DNA of 40,758 nucleotides from Antribacter soli (lineage in GTDB: Bacteria > Actinomycetota > Actinomycetes > Actinomycetales > Cellulomonadaceae): contig NZ_JAKGSG010000065.1 of NCBI RefSeq assembly GCF_021568775.1, forward strand, positions 1-40,758, given 5' to 3'. The position numbers and the translations under genes were made by a program. Below the pieces are notes generated by a model. The model worked only from the letters and a program-made list of their open reading frames with translations. It had not been told where the DNA came from and did not search any database. This document shows, in pieces, positions 33,268-40,074 of this stretch. Position 1 is the first letter of the stretch. Each line of letters begins with the position of its first letter.

Positions 33268-34386
33268 ATGACGCCGCGGATCGCCCGGCTCCTGGAGGGT
33301 GCGCCCGTCTGGGACGGGCACAACGACCTGCCGTGGGAGCTGCGCCAGCAGGTCGCGTACGACTTCGATGCCCTCGACATCGCGGGACCCGTCGCGTCGA
33401 CCCATACGGACCTGCCCCGCCTGCGGGCCGGGGGCGTCGGGGCGCAGTTCTGGTCGGTGTTCGTGCCGGCGACGCTCGCGGGCGGCGCGGCCGTGACCGC
33501 CACGCTGGAGCAGGTCGACGCCGTGCACCGCATGGTCACGCGCTACCCGGACCGGCTGACGCTCGCCCGCACGGCGGACGACGTCGAGGCCGCCTGGGCC
33601 TCGGGCCGCGTCGCGTCCCTCATGGGCGCCGAGGGCGGCCACTCCATCGACTCGTCGCTCGGTGTCCTGCGCATGCTGCACGCCCTGGGCGTCGGCTACC
33701 TGACGCTCACCCACAACGACAACGTGCCGTGGGCCGACTCCGGGACCGACGAGGAGGTGCTCGGCGGCCTCTCGCCCTTCGGCGAGGACGTGGTCCGGGA
33801 GATGAACCGGATAGGGATGCTCGTCGACCTGTCGCACACGTCGGCGGGCACCATGCGGCACGCGCTGCGGGTCACGTCCGCGCCGGTCATCTTCTCGCAC
33901 TCGTCGGCCCGGGCCGTCTGCGACGTACCTCGCAACGTGCCCGACGACGTCCTCGCCGCCCTGGGCGCGAACGGCGGCATCTGCATGGTGACCTTCGTGC
34001 CGCAGTTCGTGTCGCCCGCGGTGGCGCAGTGGAAGGCGGAGGGCGCCGCGGCCGCCGCTGCGGAGGGCATCCGCGACACCGACTACCTGGCGTTCACGCC
34101 GTTCCTGGAGCGGTGGCGCGTCGCGCACCCCATGCCGAGAGTGACGCTGGACGACGTCGTCGCCCACGTGGAGCACGTCCGCGAGGTGGCGGGGGCGGAC
34201 CACGTGGGCCTCGGCGGGGACTACGACGGCACGTCCTTCCTCCCGGAGGGGCTCGAGGACGTCTCCGGCTACCCTCGGCTCCTCGCGGCGCTCGCGGACC
34301 GCGGCTGGTCCGACGCGGACCTGGCGAGGCTCACGAGCGGGAACATGCTGCGGGTGCTTCGCGCCGCGGAGGACGTGGCCGGCTGA
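33268..34386 (+). CDS. Membrane dipeptidase (peptidase family M19)
   Basis: A 372-aa zinc dipeptidase of the renal dipeptidase family. Metal ligands visible: H18 and D20 in [10 protein letters not shown], the bridging Glu in [10 protein letters not shown], and the later His residues in LVDLSHTS and [25 protein letters not shown] and [11 protein letters not shown] complete the fold. Cleaves dipeptides, sometimes with D-residues at the C-terminal side. No signal peptide, so cytosolic despite the family name. Leaderless start. Convergent with plsC. Confidence 0.93.
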   Translation: MTPRIARLLEGAPVWDGHNDLPWELRQQVAYDFDALDIAGPVASTHTDLPRLRAGGVGAQFWSVFVPATLAGGAAVTATLEQVDAVHRMVTRYPDRLTLARTADDVEAAWASGRVASLMGAEGGHSIDSSLGVLRMLHALGVGYLTLTHNDNVPWADSGTDEEVLGGLSPFGEDVVREMNRIGMLVDLSHTSAGTMRHALRVTSAPVIFSHSSARAVCDVPRNVPDDVLAALGANGGICMVTFVPQFVSPAVAQWKAEGAAAAAAEGIRDTDYLAFTPFLERWRVAHPMPRVTLDDVVAHVEHVREVAGADHVGLGGDYDGTSFLPEGLEDVSGYPRLLAALADRGWSDADLARLTSGNMLRVLRAAEDVAG

Positions 34387-34407
34387 CGGCGGCCGGCCCG
34401 ACGCGGA

Positions 34408-34444
34408 CCGGGCCGGCCCGCTGTGCCCGGGCCGGCCCGCTGTG
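34408..34444 (+). repeat. Two tandem 18-bp repeats
   Basis: CCGGGCCGGCCCGCTGTG at 34408-34425 and again at 34427-34444, period 19. Each copy contains the palindrome GGGCCGGCCC. The second runs into the left arm of the adjoining long hairpin. Confidence 0.7.
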
Positions 34445-34501
34445 GGCGGAGAATGTGCCGGGTTGCGGCCTCGCGAGGCGGCACGAACTCCGCTCACAGC
34501 G
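34438..34501. terminator. Long imperfect hairpin between convergent dipeptidase and plsC
   Basis: Outer 14-bp stem (34438-34451 with 34488-34501, one G-U pair), a small internal loop, a further ~7-bp stem, and an apical GCCTCGCGAGGC palindrome. Likely bidirectional terminator; no U-tract. Confidence 0.6.
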
Positions 34502-34521
34502 AGGGGCGGGCCCCGCGGGCG

Positions 34522-35100
34522 TCAGCCCTCGGGCTCGTCCTCCGCCGCGAGGTGCGGCACGGAGGTGAACTCGGGCCGCAGGCCCTTCTTGGGCCCGAAG
34601 AACGCGCGGAACTTGTCCATGTCGGCGCGGACGTCGCCCGTGAGCTCGATCGTGGGGCCGACGCCGGCCGTGCGCGTCACCTTGTCGACATATCCGGTCA
34701 CGACGGGCAGGCCCGTCTCGCGCGCGATCCGGTAGAACCCCGACTTCCAGCCCTTCGCGGCGCTGCGCGTCCCCTCGGGCGTGATGACGAGGTAGAAGCG
34801 TTCGCCGGCCTGGAAGCGCCGGATCAGGTCGTCCACGAGCCCGGCCGGGTCGCGCCGGTCCACGGGGACGCCGCCGAGCGCCCGCAGCACCGAGCCCGCG
34901 AAGCCGCGGAACAGCGTGTGCTTGGCGAGGAAGCGGACGCGCATCCGCAGCGACCACAGGATCGCGAGGAAGAAGGCGAAGTCCCAGTTCGACGTGTGCG
35001 GCGCGGCGACGATGACGGCCGGCGGCTCCGGGTACGGCTCGGCCTGCAGGCGGTAGCCGGTCACGCGCCAGAACAGGGCAGCCAGGGCGCGGCGGATCAT
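34522..35100 (-). CDS. PlsC-like 1-acylglycerol-3-phosphate acyltransferase
   Basis: A 192-aa protein with the acyltransferase HX4D motif at H35-D40 (APHTSNWD) and the acceptor-binding PEGTRS further on (FYLVITPEGTRSAAKGWKSG). The VRFLAKHTLFRGF and LGGVPVDRR blocks lie between, in family order. It would acylate a glycerolipid or related acceptor at the membrane. The short form resembles the DUF/1-acyl-G3P acyltransferases of actinobacteria, whose exact acceptor is often unproven. ATG 35100 is chosen because it overlaps the stop of an 11-codon leaderless ORF (ATGA); a TTG at 35139 is in frame but lies partly in the -10 element. Confidence 0.85.
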   Translation of the reverse strand: MIRRALAALFWRVTGYRLQAEPYPEPPAVIVAAPHTSNWDFAFFLAILWSLRMRVRFLAKHTLFRGFAGSVLRALGGVPVDRRDPAGLVDDLIRRFQAGERFYLVITPEGTRSAAKGWKSGFYRIARETGLPVVTGYVDKVTRTAGVGPTIELTGDVRADMDKFRAFFGPKKGLRPEFTSVPHLAAEDEPEG

Positions 35101-35132
35101 GCGCGAGTCACGGAAGGCACGACGGTGGGCAT
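35097..35132 (-). CDS. 11-codon leaderless upstream ORF of plsC
   Basis: MPTVVPSVTRA, starting at ATG 35132 exactly 6 nt after TACCGT, the same geometry as the other leaderless genes. Its TGA overlaps the plsC ATG as ATGA. No Shine-Dalgarno precedes plsC, so ribosomes probably enter at the 5' end, translate this ORF and reinitiate on plsC. The peptide itself need not have a function. Confidence 0.55.
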   Translation of the reverse strand: MPTVVPSVTRA

Positions 35133-35138
35133 CCGGCA

Positions 35139-35144
35139 ACGGTA
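35139..35144 (-). promoter_or_regulatory. -10 element for the plsC uORF transcript
   Basis: TACCGT on the minus strand, with transcription start predicted at the ATG of the uORF (35132). Confidence 0.55.
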
Positions 35145-35175
35145 ACCGGAACCGGCGCGCGAACCCATTCGGTGC

Positions 35176-35448
35176 TCAGGAGCCCAGCTCTACGACCTTC
35201 TTCTGGAACCCCAGCGCCACGCGCTGCAGCGACTCGAGCGGCGTCTGCTCGTTGTGGTGGCTGATCTGCCTGAGCATCGAGCCGGACGAGGCGAGCAGCG
35301 CGATCATCACGTCTCGCGCATCGGAGCGGTTGGCGAGGGCCTCGTGGAGGAGGTCCTGCACGAGGGGCGACTTCAGCCCGTCCTCCTCGGGGTCCAGCAG
35401 TGCGGTGAGAAGTGCGATGGACAACGAGCTACCTCGGACGCTGGCCAT
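35176..35448 (-). CDS. Hypothetical protein, 90 aa
   Basis: Not recognised. Begins MASVRGSSLSIALLTALLDP, and seems all-helical (KSPLVQDLLHEALANRSDAR, VMIALLASSGSMLRQISHH) without transmembrane segments or Cys/His clusters. Start ATG 35448 has GGGGAGAACATC upstream. Good codon bias. Lies alone between plsC and the esterase gene. No function is proposed. Confidence 0.65.
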   Translation of the reverse strand: MASVRGSSLSIALLTALLDPEEDGLKSPLVQDLLHEALANRSDARDVMIALLASSGSMLRQISHHNEQTPLESLQRVALGFQKKVVELGS

Positions 35449-35586
35449 GATGTTCTCCCCCTGGAGTTGTGGTGCCGCGACGTGAACCGCCGGACGCACA
35501 CCCCTGCGCGACCGGCCGTGGACCCCTTGTCTACCGCAGTCTGCGCCGCACCGCAGCCGGTGGCTGGGGTGCGGCGTCCAGCAAGG

Positions 35587-36543
35587 TCAGGTGAGCCTGC
35601 GCTGCACCCACGCCTCGCGCGCGGCACGCGCGGCCCGAGAGACGGCCGCGCCGGGGACGAGACCGTCGAAGGCGTGAAAGCCGCCCGGCCACACGTGGAG
35701 CTCGCAGTCCCCGCCGGCCGCCCAGATCGCCGAGGCGTACGCGACGATCTCGTCGCGGAACACCTCGGCCGAGCCGACGTCGAGGAACGTGGGCGGCAGG
35801 TCGGAGAGGTCCTTCGCGCGCGCCGGCGCGGCGTACGGCGAGACGTCGTCGGTCCCGTACCGGTCGCCCAGCAGGGCACCCCAGCCGGTCCGGTTGCTGA
35901 CCCGGTCCCACACGCCGGCCCCGTCCATCTGGCGTGTCGAGACGGTCGCGTCGCGGTCGTCGAGCATGGGACAGAGCAGGAGCTGGGCGGCGATCGCGGG
36001 ACCCCGGCGGTCCCGTGCCAGCAGCGCGACGCCCGCGGCCAGGCCACCGCCCGCGCTGCCGCCCGCGATCATCAGGCGCTCCGGGTCGAAGCCGAGCTCC
36101 TCGGCCTGCCCGGCGAACCAGACGAGGGCCGCGTAGCAGTCCTCCACCGGCACCGGGTCGGGGTGCTCGGGCGCGAGGCGGTAGTCGACGGTGACGGCTA
36201 CGGCGTCGTACCGCTCGACCCAGTCCACGATCGCGTCGAGACCCTGCAGGCGGCTGCCGCTGATCATCCCGCCGCCGTGGATCCAGCAGACCGCCGGGCC
36301 GTCGCCGGCGTGGTCCGTGCGCCGCAGGACGCTGACGGTGATCTCGCCGCCGTCGTACCCGGGGACCGTGCGGTCCTCGATCGTCACCGGACGGCCTTCC
36401 GTCCAGCTCTCCGGGAGCGGGATCGCGCCCGAGGCCCGGGCCGCCTCGATGTCCTCGGGCCTGAGGGTGCCCTGCAGCATCGGCAGGAACTCCAGGACGT
36501 CCGCGAGCTCGGGGTCGAACGGCGGACGGGGCAGGTCCGGCAT
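35587..36543 (-). CDS. Alpha/beta hydrolase, HSL-family esterase
   Basis: A 318-aa cytosolic esterase of the hormone-sensitive-lipase (family IV) type. Oxyanion-hole HGGG at 89-92 (CWIHGGGMISGS), nucleophile S163 in MIAGGSAGGGLAAG, and the catalytic His in WPGGFHAFDGLVP near residue 290; DVGSAEVFRDE holds the Asp/Glu region. Acts on short-chain acyl esters in the family; the physiological substrate is unknown. ATG 36543 has AAGGAGTGAC upstream. Monocistronic. Confidence 0.92.
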   Translation of the reverse strand: MPDLPRPPFDPELADVLEFLPMLQGTLRPEDIEAARASGAIPLPESWTEGRPVTIEDRTVPGYDGGEITVSVLRRTDHAGDGPAVCWIHGGGMISGSRLQGLDAIVDWVERYDAVAVTVDYRLAPEHPDPVPVEDCYAALVWFAGQAEELGFDPERLMIAGGSAGGGLAAGVALLARDRRGPAIAAQLLLCPMLDDRDATVSTRQMDGAGVWDRVSNRTGWGALLGDRYGTDDVSPYAAPARAKDLSDLPPTFLDVGSAEVFRDEIVAYASAIWAAGGDCELHVWPGGFHAFDGLVPGAAVSRAARAAREAWVQRRLT

Positions 36544-36586
36544 GTCACTCCTTCGTGGGCGGCGACGGCGTTTCCGCAACGCGCCC

Positions 36587-36592
36587 ACGATA
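36587..36592 (-). promoter_or_regulatory. -10 element for the esterase gene
   Basis: TATCGT on the minus strand. Predicted start of transcription near 36579, giving a ~36-nt leader that holds the ribosome-binding site AAGGAG. Confidence 0.5.
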
Positions 36593-36604
36593 GGGCCGGG
36601 AACG

Positions 36605-36639
36605 GGAGGGGCCGACCGGTGTCTCCGGTCGGCCCCTCC
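36605..36639 (-). terminator. Terminator of the surface-protein gene
   Basis: Perfect 15-bp inverted repeat (GGAGGGGCCGACCGG and its complement) with a 5-nt loop, 38 nt beyond the surface-protein stop. The T-run (CTTTGTG) is on the plus-strand side. The strongest classical terminator in this part. Confidence 0.8.
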
Positions 36640-36676
36640 TTTGTGTGCAGCCGTGTGGGTGGTCGGCTGAGTGGTG

Positions 36677-38506
36677 TCAGGCCAGGTGGCGGCCCAGGCG
36701 ACGGGGAAGGCGACGGCCGAGCTGGCGGCGCCGGCGTGCCCAGACGGTCAGGACGAGACCGGTGATCAGGCTCAGCGTGGTCAGGGCGACCAGTGCGCTC
36801 GTCTCGTCGGGTCCGGTGACCGGGAGGATCGGGCCCGTGACCCCCTTGTCGGTGGCCGTCACGGACTGCCCGGCGGCGTTGAGGCCGGCGTGCGCGGTGG
36901 TGGACGTGATGCCCCCGGTCGTGGTCAGCGTGGGCGTGACCAGCCCGACCGTGACCTCTCCCGCGTCGTTGGTGTCGTCGACGGGGTTGGTGCTGTCGGT
37001 GTTGTCGACCGGGTCGACCGGGTCGACCGGGTCGACCGGGTCAACGGGGTCGGTGGGCTCGACGGGGTCGATCGGGAAGACGGGCTCGACGGGGTCGACC
37101 GGGTAAACGGGGTCGACGGGGTCGATCGGGTAAACGGGCTCGACGGGGTCGACCGGGAAAACGGGGTCGACGGGGTCGACCGGGTCGACGGGGTCGACGG
37201 GGTCAACCGGGTCGGGGTCGACGGGGTCAACCGGGTCGACGGGGTCGGTGGGCTCGACGGCGCACTGGACGTCGTCGAACCTCACCGAGAACGTCGCGAC
37301 GGTCGGGGACGCTTGCGTCCAGCCTGTCGGCATCGCGGCCCAGGTGTAGTCGGAGCCGGTGGTTGCTGTGACCGTGGCGGTCTGGCCGGCGAGGTAAGGG
37401 CCGGCGGTGTTGGCGGAGTAGGTGACGCCCAGGCCGTTGGGCGCCAGGGTCAGGGTCGGGGGTGTGACCACACCGCCCACACAGACCGCCTGGGTGACGG
37501 CCGGGTTGACGGGCACCGCGGTGACCAGGACCGCGTTGGCGAACAGCGGCAAGGTCTGGACGCCCCGACCGGCGTCCGACACCGGTCCTGCCCCGGAGTT
37601 CTGGGACACGAGGATGCCGTAGTTCCCCGCGTGGAGGTTGCCCGTGATGGTCCCGGGCGGGTCACCGTAGGTGAGGGTCGCGTGGTACTCGATGACGATC
37701 GTCTCGCCGGCCTCGACGTCGGTGACCGTGCTGGCCAGCTCGATCTCGCCGGCCGACCAGGTCCCGGAGGCTGACGTGGGGTCGATGGTCTCCTGATCGT
37801 CACTGACGTACCCGGAGTCGCCGGTCGCCAGGAAAGCCGTCACCTGGGTGATGCCGACCTGGTCCGAGTTCCCGAACCTCGTGTCGAACCTCGTGGTGAC
37901 CGTGACCGTCGACTCGCCCGCGGGCGCGTCGGCGTCGACAGGGACGACCTGGAAGTAGATGACCGTGTCGCCGCGCTGGAACGACCGGTTCTGCGACTGG
38001 CTCGTCAGCTGCGGCAGCACGTTCGAGGTGTCGGCGCCAGACGTGTCCGTCGTGGTGTAGGTGTCGGGGTGCGCAGCCCGGAACAGCGGCTGGCCGATGT
38101 CAGCGGCGGACGGACCGGTGCCCGCGGTCTCGGCCAGGATCGTGACCGGCTGCGCCGGCGCCGGCTCGGCGGGTGCTGGCTCCGCAGGTTCGAGCGCGAT
38201 GGGGGCGGGCTCGACGGTTGCGGGCTCAGCTTCTGTGGCAGCCGGCTCTTCGGGAGCCGTCTCGGGAGCCGTCTCGGGAGCCGGCTCGGGAGCCGTCTCC
38301 GGTGCGGGCGCTTCGGTGCCCGTGGTCTCGCCGGTGATGGCCGCGTCGGATGGCGGTTCGACAGCGCTGCCGTCGTCGGCGAATGCGGCACTCATCGTCA
38401 GACCGCCGACGGCGGTGGCGAGAGCCGCCGCCAGGCAGGCGCTCAGAAACCTGGTGCTCGTTGCTCGGAGGCGTTTCTGGGCGCGACCGATTCCGGAGTG
38501 TGGCAT
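36677..38506 (-). CDS. LPXTG-anchored surface protein with Asp-Pro-Val repeats
   Basis: A 609-aa secreted wall protein. Signal peptide ~1-43 (cleavage near SAAFA-DD), an Ala/Pro/Glu-rich stalk (~45-125), then a beta-rich region ~130-415 that resembles DUF11/adhesin-type domains (GDTVIYFQVVPVDADAPAGE). Residues ~417-505 are a repeat of DPV triplets with EPV, YPI and FPV variants. The sorting signal LPVTG begins at 561, followed by a hydrophobic helix and an Arg-rich tail, for sortase anchoring to peptidoglycan. ATG 38506 is preceded by GGGGAG. A structured leader lies upstream, shared with the paralog at 40075. Likely adhesin or wall stalk; the ligand is unknown. Confidence 0.88.
   Translation of the reverse strand: MPHSGIGRAQKRLRATSTRFLSACLAAALATAVGGLTMSAAFADDGSAVEPPSDAAITGETTGTEAPAPETAPEPAPETAPETAPEEPAATEAEPATVEPAPIALEPAEPAPAEPAPAQPVTILAETAGTGPSAADIGQPLFRAAHPDTYTTTDTSGADTSNVLPQLTSQSQNRSFQRGDTVIYFQVVPVDADAPAGESTVTVTTRFDTRFGNSDQVGITQVTAFLATGDSGYVSDDQETIDPTSASGTWSAGEIELASTVTDVEAGETIVIEYHATLTYGDPPGTITGNLHAGNYGILVSQNSGAGPVSDAGRGVQTLPLFANAVLVTAVPVNPAVTQAVCVGGVVTPPTLTLAPNGLGVTYSANTAGPYLAGQTATVTATTGSDYTWAAMPTGWTQASPTVATFSVRFDDVQCAVEPTDPVDPVDPVDPDPVDPVDPVDPVDPVDPVFPVDPVEPVYPIDPVDPVYPVDPVEPVFPIDPVEPTDPVDPVDPVDPVDPVDNTDSTNPVDDTNDAGEVTVGLVTPTLTTTGGITSTTAHAGLNAAGQSVTATDKGVTGPILPVTGPDETSALVALTTLSLITGLVLTVWARRRRQLGRRLPRRLGRHLA
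37000..37258 (-). repeat. 9-bp (Asp-Pro-Val) tandem repeat tract
   Basis: About 29 degenerate copies of a 9-bp unit encoding D/E/Y/F-P-V/I, with a higher-order pattern in which YPI, EPV and FPI units recur. In frame throughout, so copy number changes would alter stalk length without a frameshift. Not CRISPR: no spacers. Confidence 0.85.
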
Positions 38507-38518
38507 GGCTCTCCCCTG

Positions 38519-38596
38519 TCCAAGGAAGCCAGGGGGCCGGCAACGCTTCGTCGCCCGTGCGAGGGATGCTCCCTGGCTCTTTCCTCTTGGAGGCTG
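38519..38596 (-). ncRNA. Structured leader element, copy B (upstream of LPXTG protein)
   Basis: Conserved with the leader at 39990-40060. Order on the minus strand: AGCCTC-AAG box, AGCCAGGG (P1 left, plus coordinates ~38569-38578), internal TCCCTCG, hairpin GGCGACG-AAG-CGTTGCC (P2), then CCCTGGCT (P1 right, ~38527-38536). Relative to copy A, P1 changes a G-U to an A-U pair and P2 keeps pairing through G-U exchange. I match it to no known riboswitch. Confidence 0.55.
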
Positions 38597-38677
38597 ACAC
38601 ATGCGCAAGGCGCAAGTCAAGCGAATCGGCAAAGTTTCCGATCACGCAACCAGTTTCATCCGGTTGAAAAGCGCCGA

Positions 38678-38708
38678 CGAGGGCCCCACCCATGAGGTGA
38701 GGCCCTCG
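38678..38708 (-). terminator. Terminator of the NlpC/P60 gene
   Basis: CGAGGGCC with an inner CACC pairing GGTG and GGCCCTCG, small one-base bulges, loop of ~5 nt, 19 nt beyond the stop of the hydrolase gene. Confidence 0.7.
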
Positions 38709-38726
38709 CCACCATGCAGAAGCCGG

Positions 38727-39503
38727 TCAGCCGACGCGGATGAAGACGGGGCTGGACTGCCAGATCTCTCCGTACCGGACGGTCTCGCCGGGCACCGGGG
38801 CCTCGATCTGCATACCGTCGCCGGCGTAGATCGCGATGTGGCCGGGGCTCCAGATCAGGTCGCCGGGCTGGGCCTCGGCGCGTGAGACGACCGTCCCGGC
38901 GTACCGCTGCTCGGACGACGTGCGCGGCAGGTCGATGCCGACCTGGGCGTAGACGTACGAGGTGAACCCTGAGCAGTCGAACCCGGCGGGCGTGGAGCCG
39001 CCCCACAGGTACGGCGCGCCGAGGTACTGCATGGCTACCGCGACCACCGTGGAGCCTGCGGCCGACGCGGGTACGGCGACCTCCTCGGCGGGCTCGGCGG
39101 CGACGGTCTGGGTGGTCTCCTCGGCCTGCTCGACCGCGGCTGCCGGCTCGGCGACGGGCTCCGGCTCCGGCGCAGGCGGCGGGGTCACGACGACGGCGGA
39201 GCTCTCGACCGTGAACCGGGCGTCCGCGGAGACGCTCACGACGGGGGCGGCCGCCAGTGCCTGGCTGGCTTCTTCCGTCAGTGCTCCGAGGTCGACGGTG
39301 CTGAGGATCCTGCTGCTCTCGGTGCTCGTGACGGCGTTGGCCGGGGCGCTGAACACCGAGACGAGGAGGCCGGAACCGGCTGCGACGAGGGCGCCCCGGC
39401 GGGCGGCCGCGCCGATCCCGCGCGCGGCGGCGCGGGAGTACGGGGTGAGGGGGGTGAGGGGTCTGCGGGCAGCACGATGGCGCCCGGGGGTGCGTGAGGT
39501 CAC
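38727..39503 (-). CDS. Secreted NlpC/P60 peptidoglycan hydrolase
   Basis: A 258-aa exported protein. Basic N-terminus and hydrophobic core ending SAPANA near residue 57, an Ala/Pro/Glu-rich linker (~100-145), then the NlpC/P60 domain. Cys177 lies in FDCSGFTSYVYAQVGIDLPR and His222 in SPGHIAIYAG; the third polar position falls at Glu234 (MQIEAPVPG) where His is more usual. Cleaves stem-peptide bonds such as D-Glu-DAP. GTG 39503 has GGAG 7 nt upstream. It stands behind a c-di-AMP riboswitch, the usual control of such genes in actinobacteria, and between two inverted LPXTG paralogs. Confidence 0.9.
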   Translation of the reverse strand: MTSRTPGRHRAARRPLTPLTPYSRAAARGIGAAARRGALVAAGSGLLVSVFSAPANAVTSTESSRILSTVDLGALTEEASQALAAAPVVSVSADARFTVESSAVVVTPPPAPEPEPVAEPAAAVEQAEETTQTVAAEPAEEVAVPASAAGSTVVAVAMQYLGAPYLWGGSTPAGFDCSGFTSYVYAQVGIDLPRTSSEQRYAGTVVSRAEAQPGDLIWSPGHIAIYAGDGMQIEAPVPGETVRYGEIWQSSPVFIRVG

Positions 39504-39512
39504 GGCAGATCT

Positions 39513-39690
39513 CCAGGACGCCTGCGAGGTGAGCTGTCGGGTTCGGGTCGGAGACTGACCCGGCCGAACGGACCTGCTGTTCGGCTTCACCCCAAGGACA
39601 CCGTGGTGTCCACGTACGTGGGTCCCCCGTCCCTGTCATGTGTGGTGAGAGCAGACCTCGGGCGGTGACAGGGCTCGGCGCCCGCCTGGG
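39513..39690 (-). ncRNA. c-di-AMP riboswitch (ydaO-yuaA)
   Basis: On the minus strand the leader reads CGCCGAGCCCTGTCACC, then GACGGGGGACCCA, TTGGGGTGAAGCC, CCGTTCGGCCGGGTCAGTC and finally CGAACCCGACAGCTCACC-TCGCAGGCG: the blocks of the ydaO-yuaA motif in order. It ends ~10 nt before the ribosome-binding site of the NlpC/P60 gene. High c-di-AMP would lower hydrolase expression. Ends are approximate. Confidence 0.9.
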
Positions 39691-39721
39691 TCCCCGGCGG
39701 ATCGTCCGCTGGGTGGAGAGA

Positions 39722-39989
39722 CCGTAACGCAGGTTCCTGGAAAAGTCACGATCAGGTCACGACCGGCGTGTCGTCGGTGTGTCGATATTGGAGAAAAGTC
39801 CCGTTCGACCCGCGGCGCCACCTCGAACATCGAGATCCCGGTTGGCATCGACCTCGGCGCGCACACCCGTCCGGGCGGCGAAACCATTGGAACAATTCAA
39901 TTCTCGCTAAAAGCATTCAAAGCCGATTAAATGCATTCACGCGGCGCAATTCACCCCCCTCGGGTGGTGATCGCCACGCGGCAGAGTGC
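39722..39989 (+). other. Intergenic region with AT-rich stretch
   Basis: No gene seen. The part from ~39888 to 39950 is strikingly AT-rich for this genome (ATTGGAACAATTCAATTCTC, then GATTAAATGCATTC). It likely holds the promoter of the surface protein gene at 40075. A small hairpin CACCC-GGGTG lies near 39952-39966. I cannot assign -35/-10 elements with confidence. Confidence 0.4.
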
Positions 39990-40060
39990 AAGCCTCGAAG
40001 TGAGAGCCGGGGGGCTTCCCTCGGCCGGGCAACGACGCGCTGCCGACCCCCTGGCTTTCT
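39990..40060 (+). ncRNA. Structured leader element, copy A (upstream of partial surface protein)
   Basis: AGCCTCGAAG (39991-40000), AGCCGGGGG (P1 left, from 40005), TTCCCTCGG, hairpin GGCAACG-ACG-CGCTGCC (P2, 40028-40044), and CCCCCTGGCT (P1 right, 40047-40056). The ribosome-binding site GAGGAG (40063-40068) follows, 6 nt from the ATG. CCTC (39993-39996) could pair with GAGG of this site, a possible on/off switch. Homologous to the element at 38519-38596. Confidence 0.55.
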
Positions 40061-40074
40061 CTGAGGAGAATGTC

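Noticed and set aside
32229-33539. Extension of the devS frame through the usp gene
   Set aside because: The upstream part is antisense to usp; DosS similarity and a GGAGG site start at ATG 32228.
35101-35139. TTG 35139 as plsC start
   Set aside because: It would overlap the -10 element and precede the predicted transcription start; the ATGA overlap favours ATG 35100.
36543-36588. GTG 36588 or TTG 36579 as esterase start
   Set aside because: The GTG overlaps the -10; the leaderless TTG is less likely than ATG 36543 with AAGGAG.
37000-37258. CRISPR-like array
   Set aside because: Repeats are contiguous 9-bp coding units with no spacers.
38519-40060. Leader elements as c-di-GMP-I (GEMM) riboswitches
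   Set aside because: The GCAAA and GACGCAAAGC conserved blocks of that family are missing.
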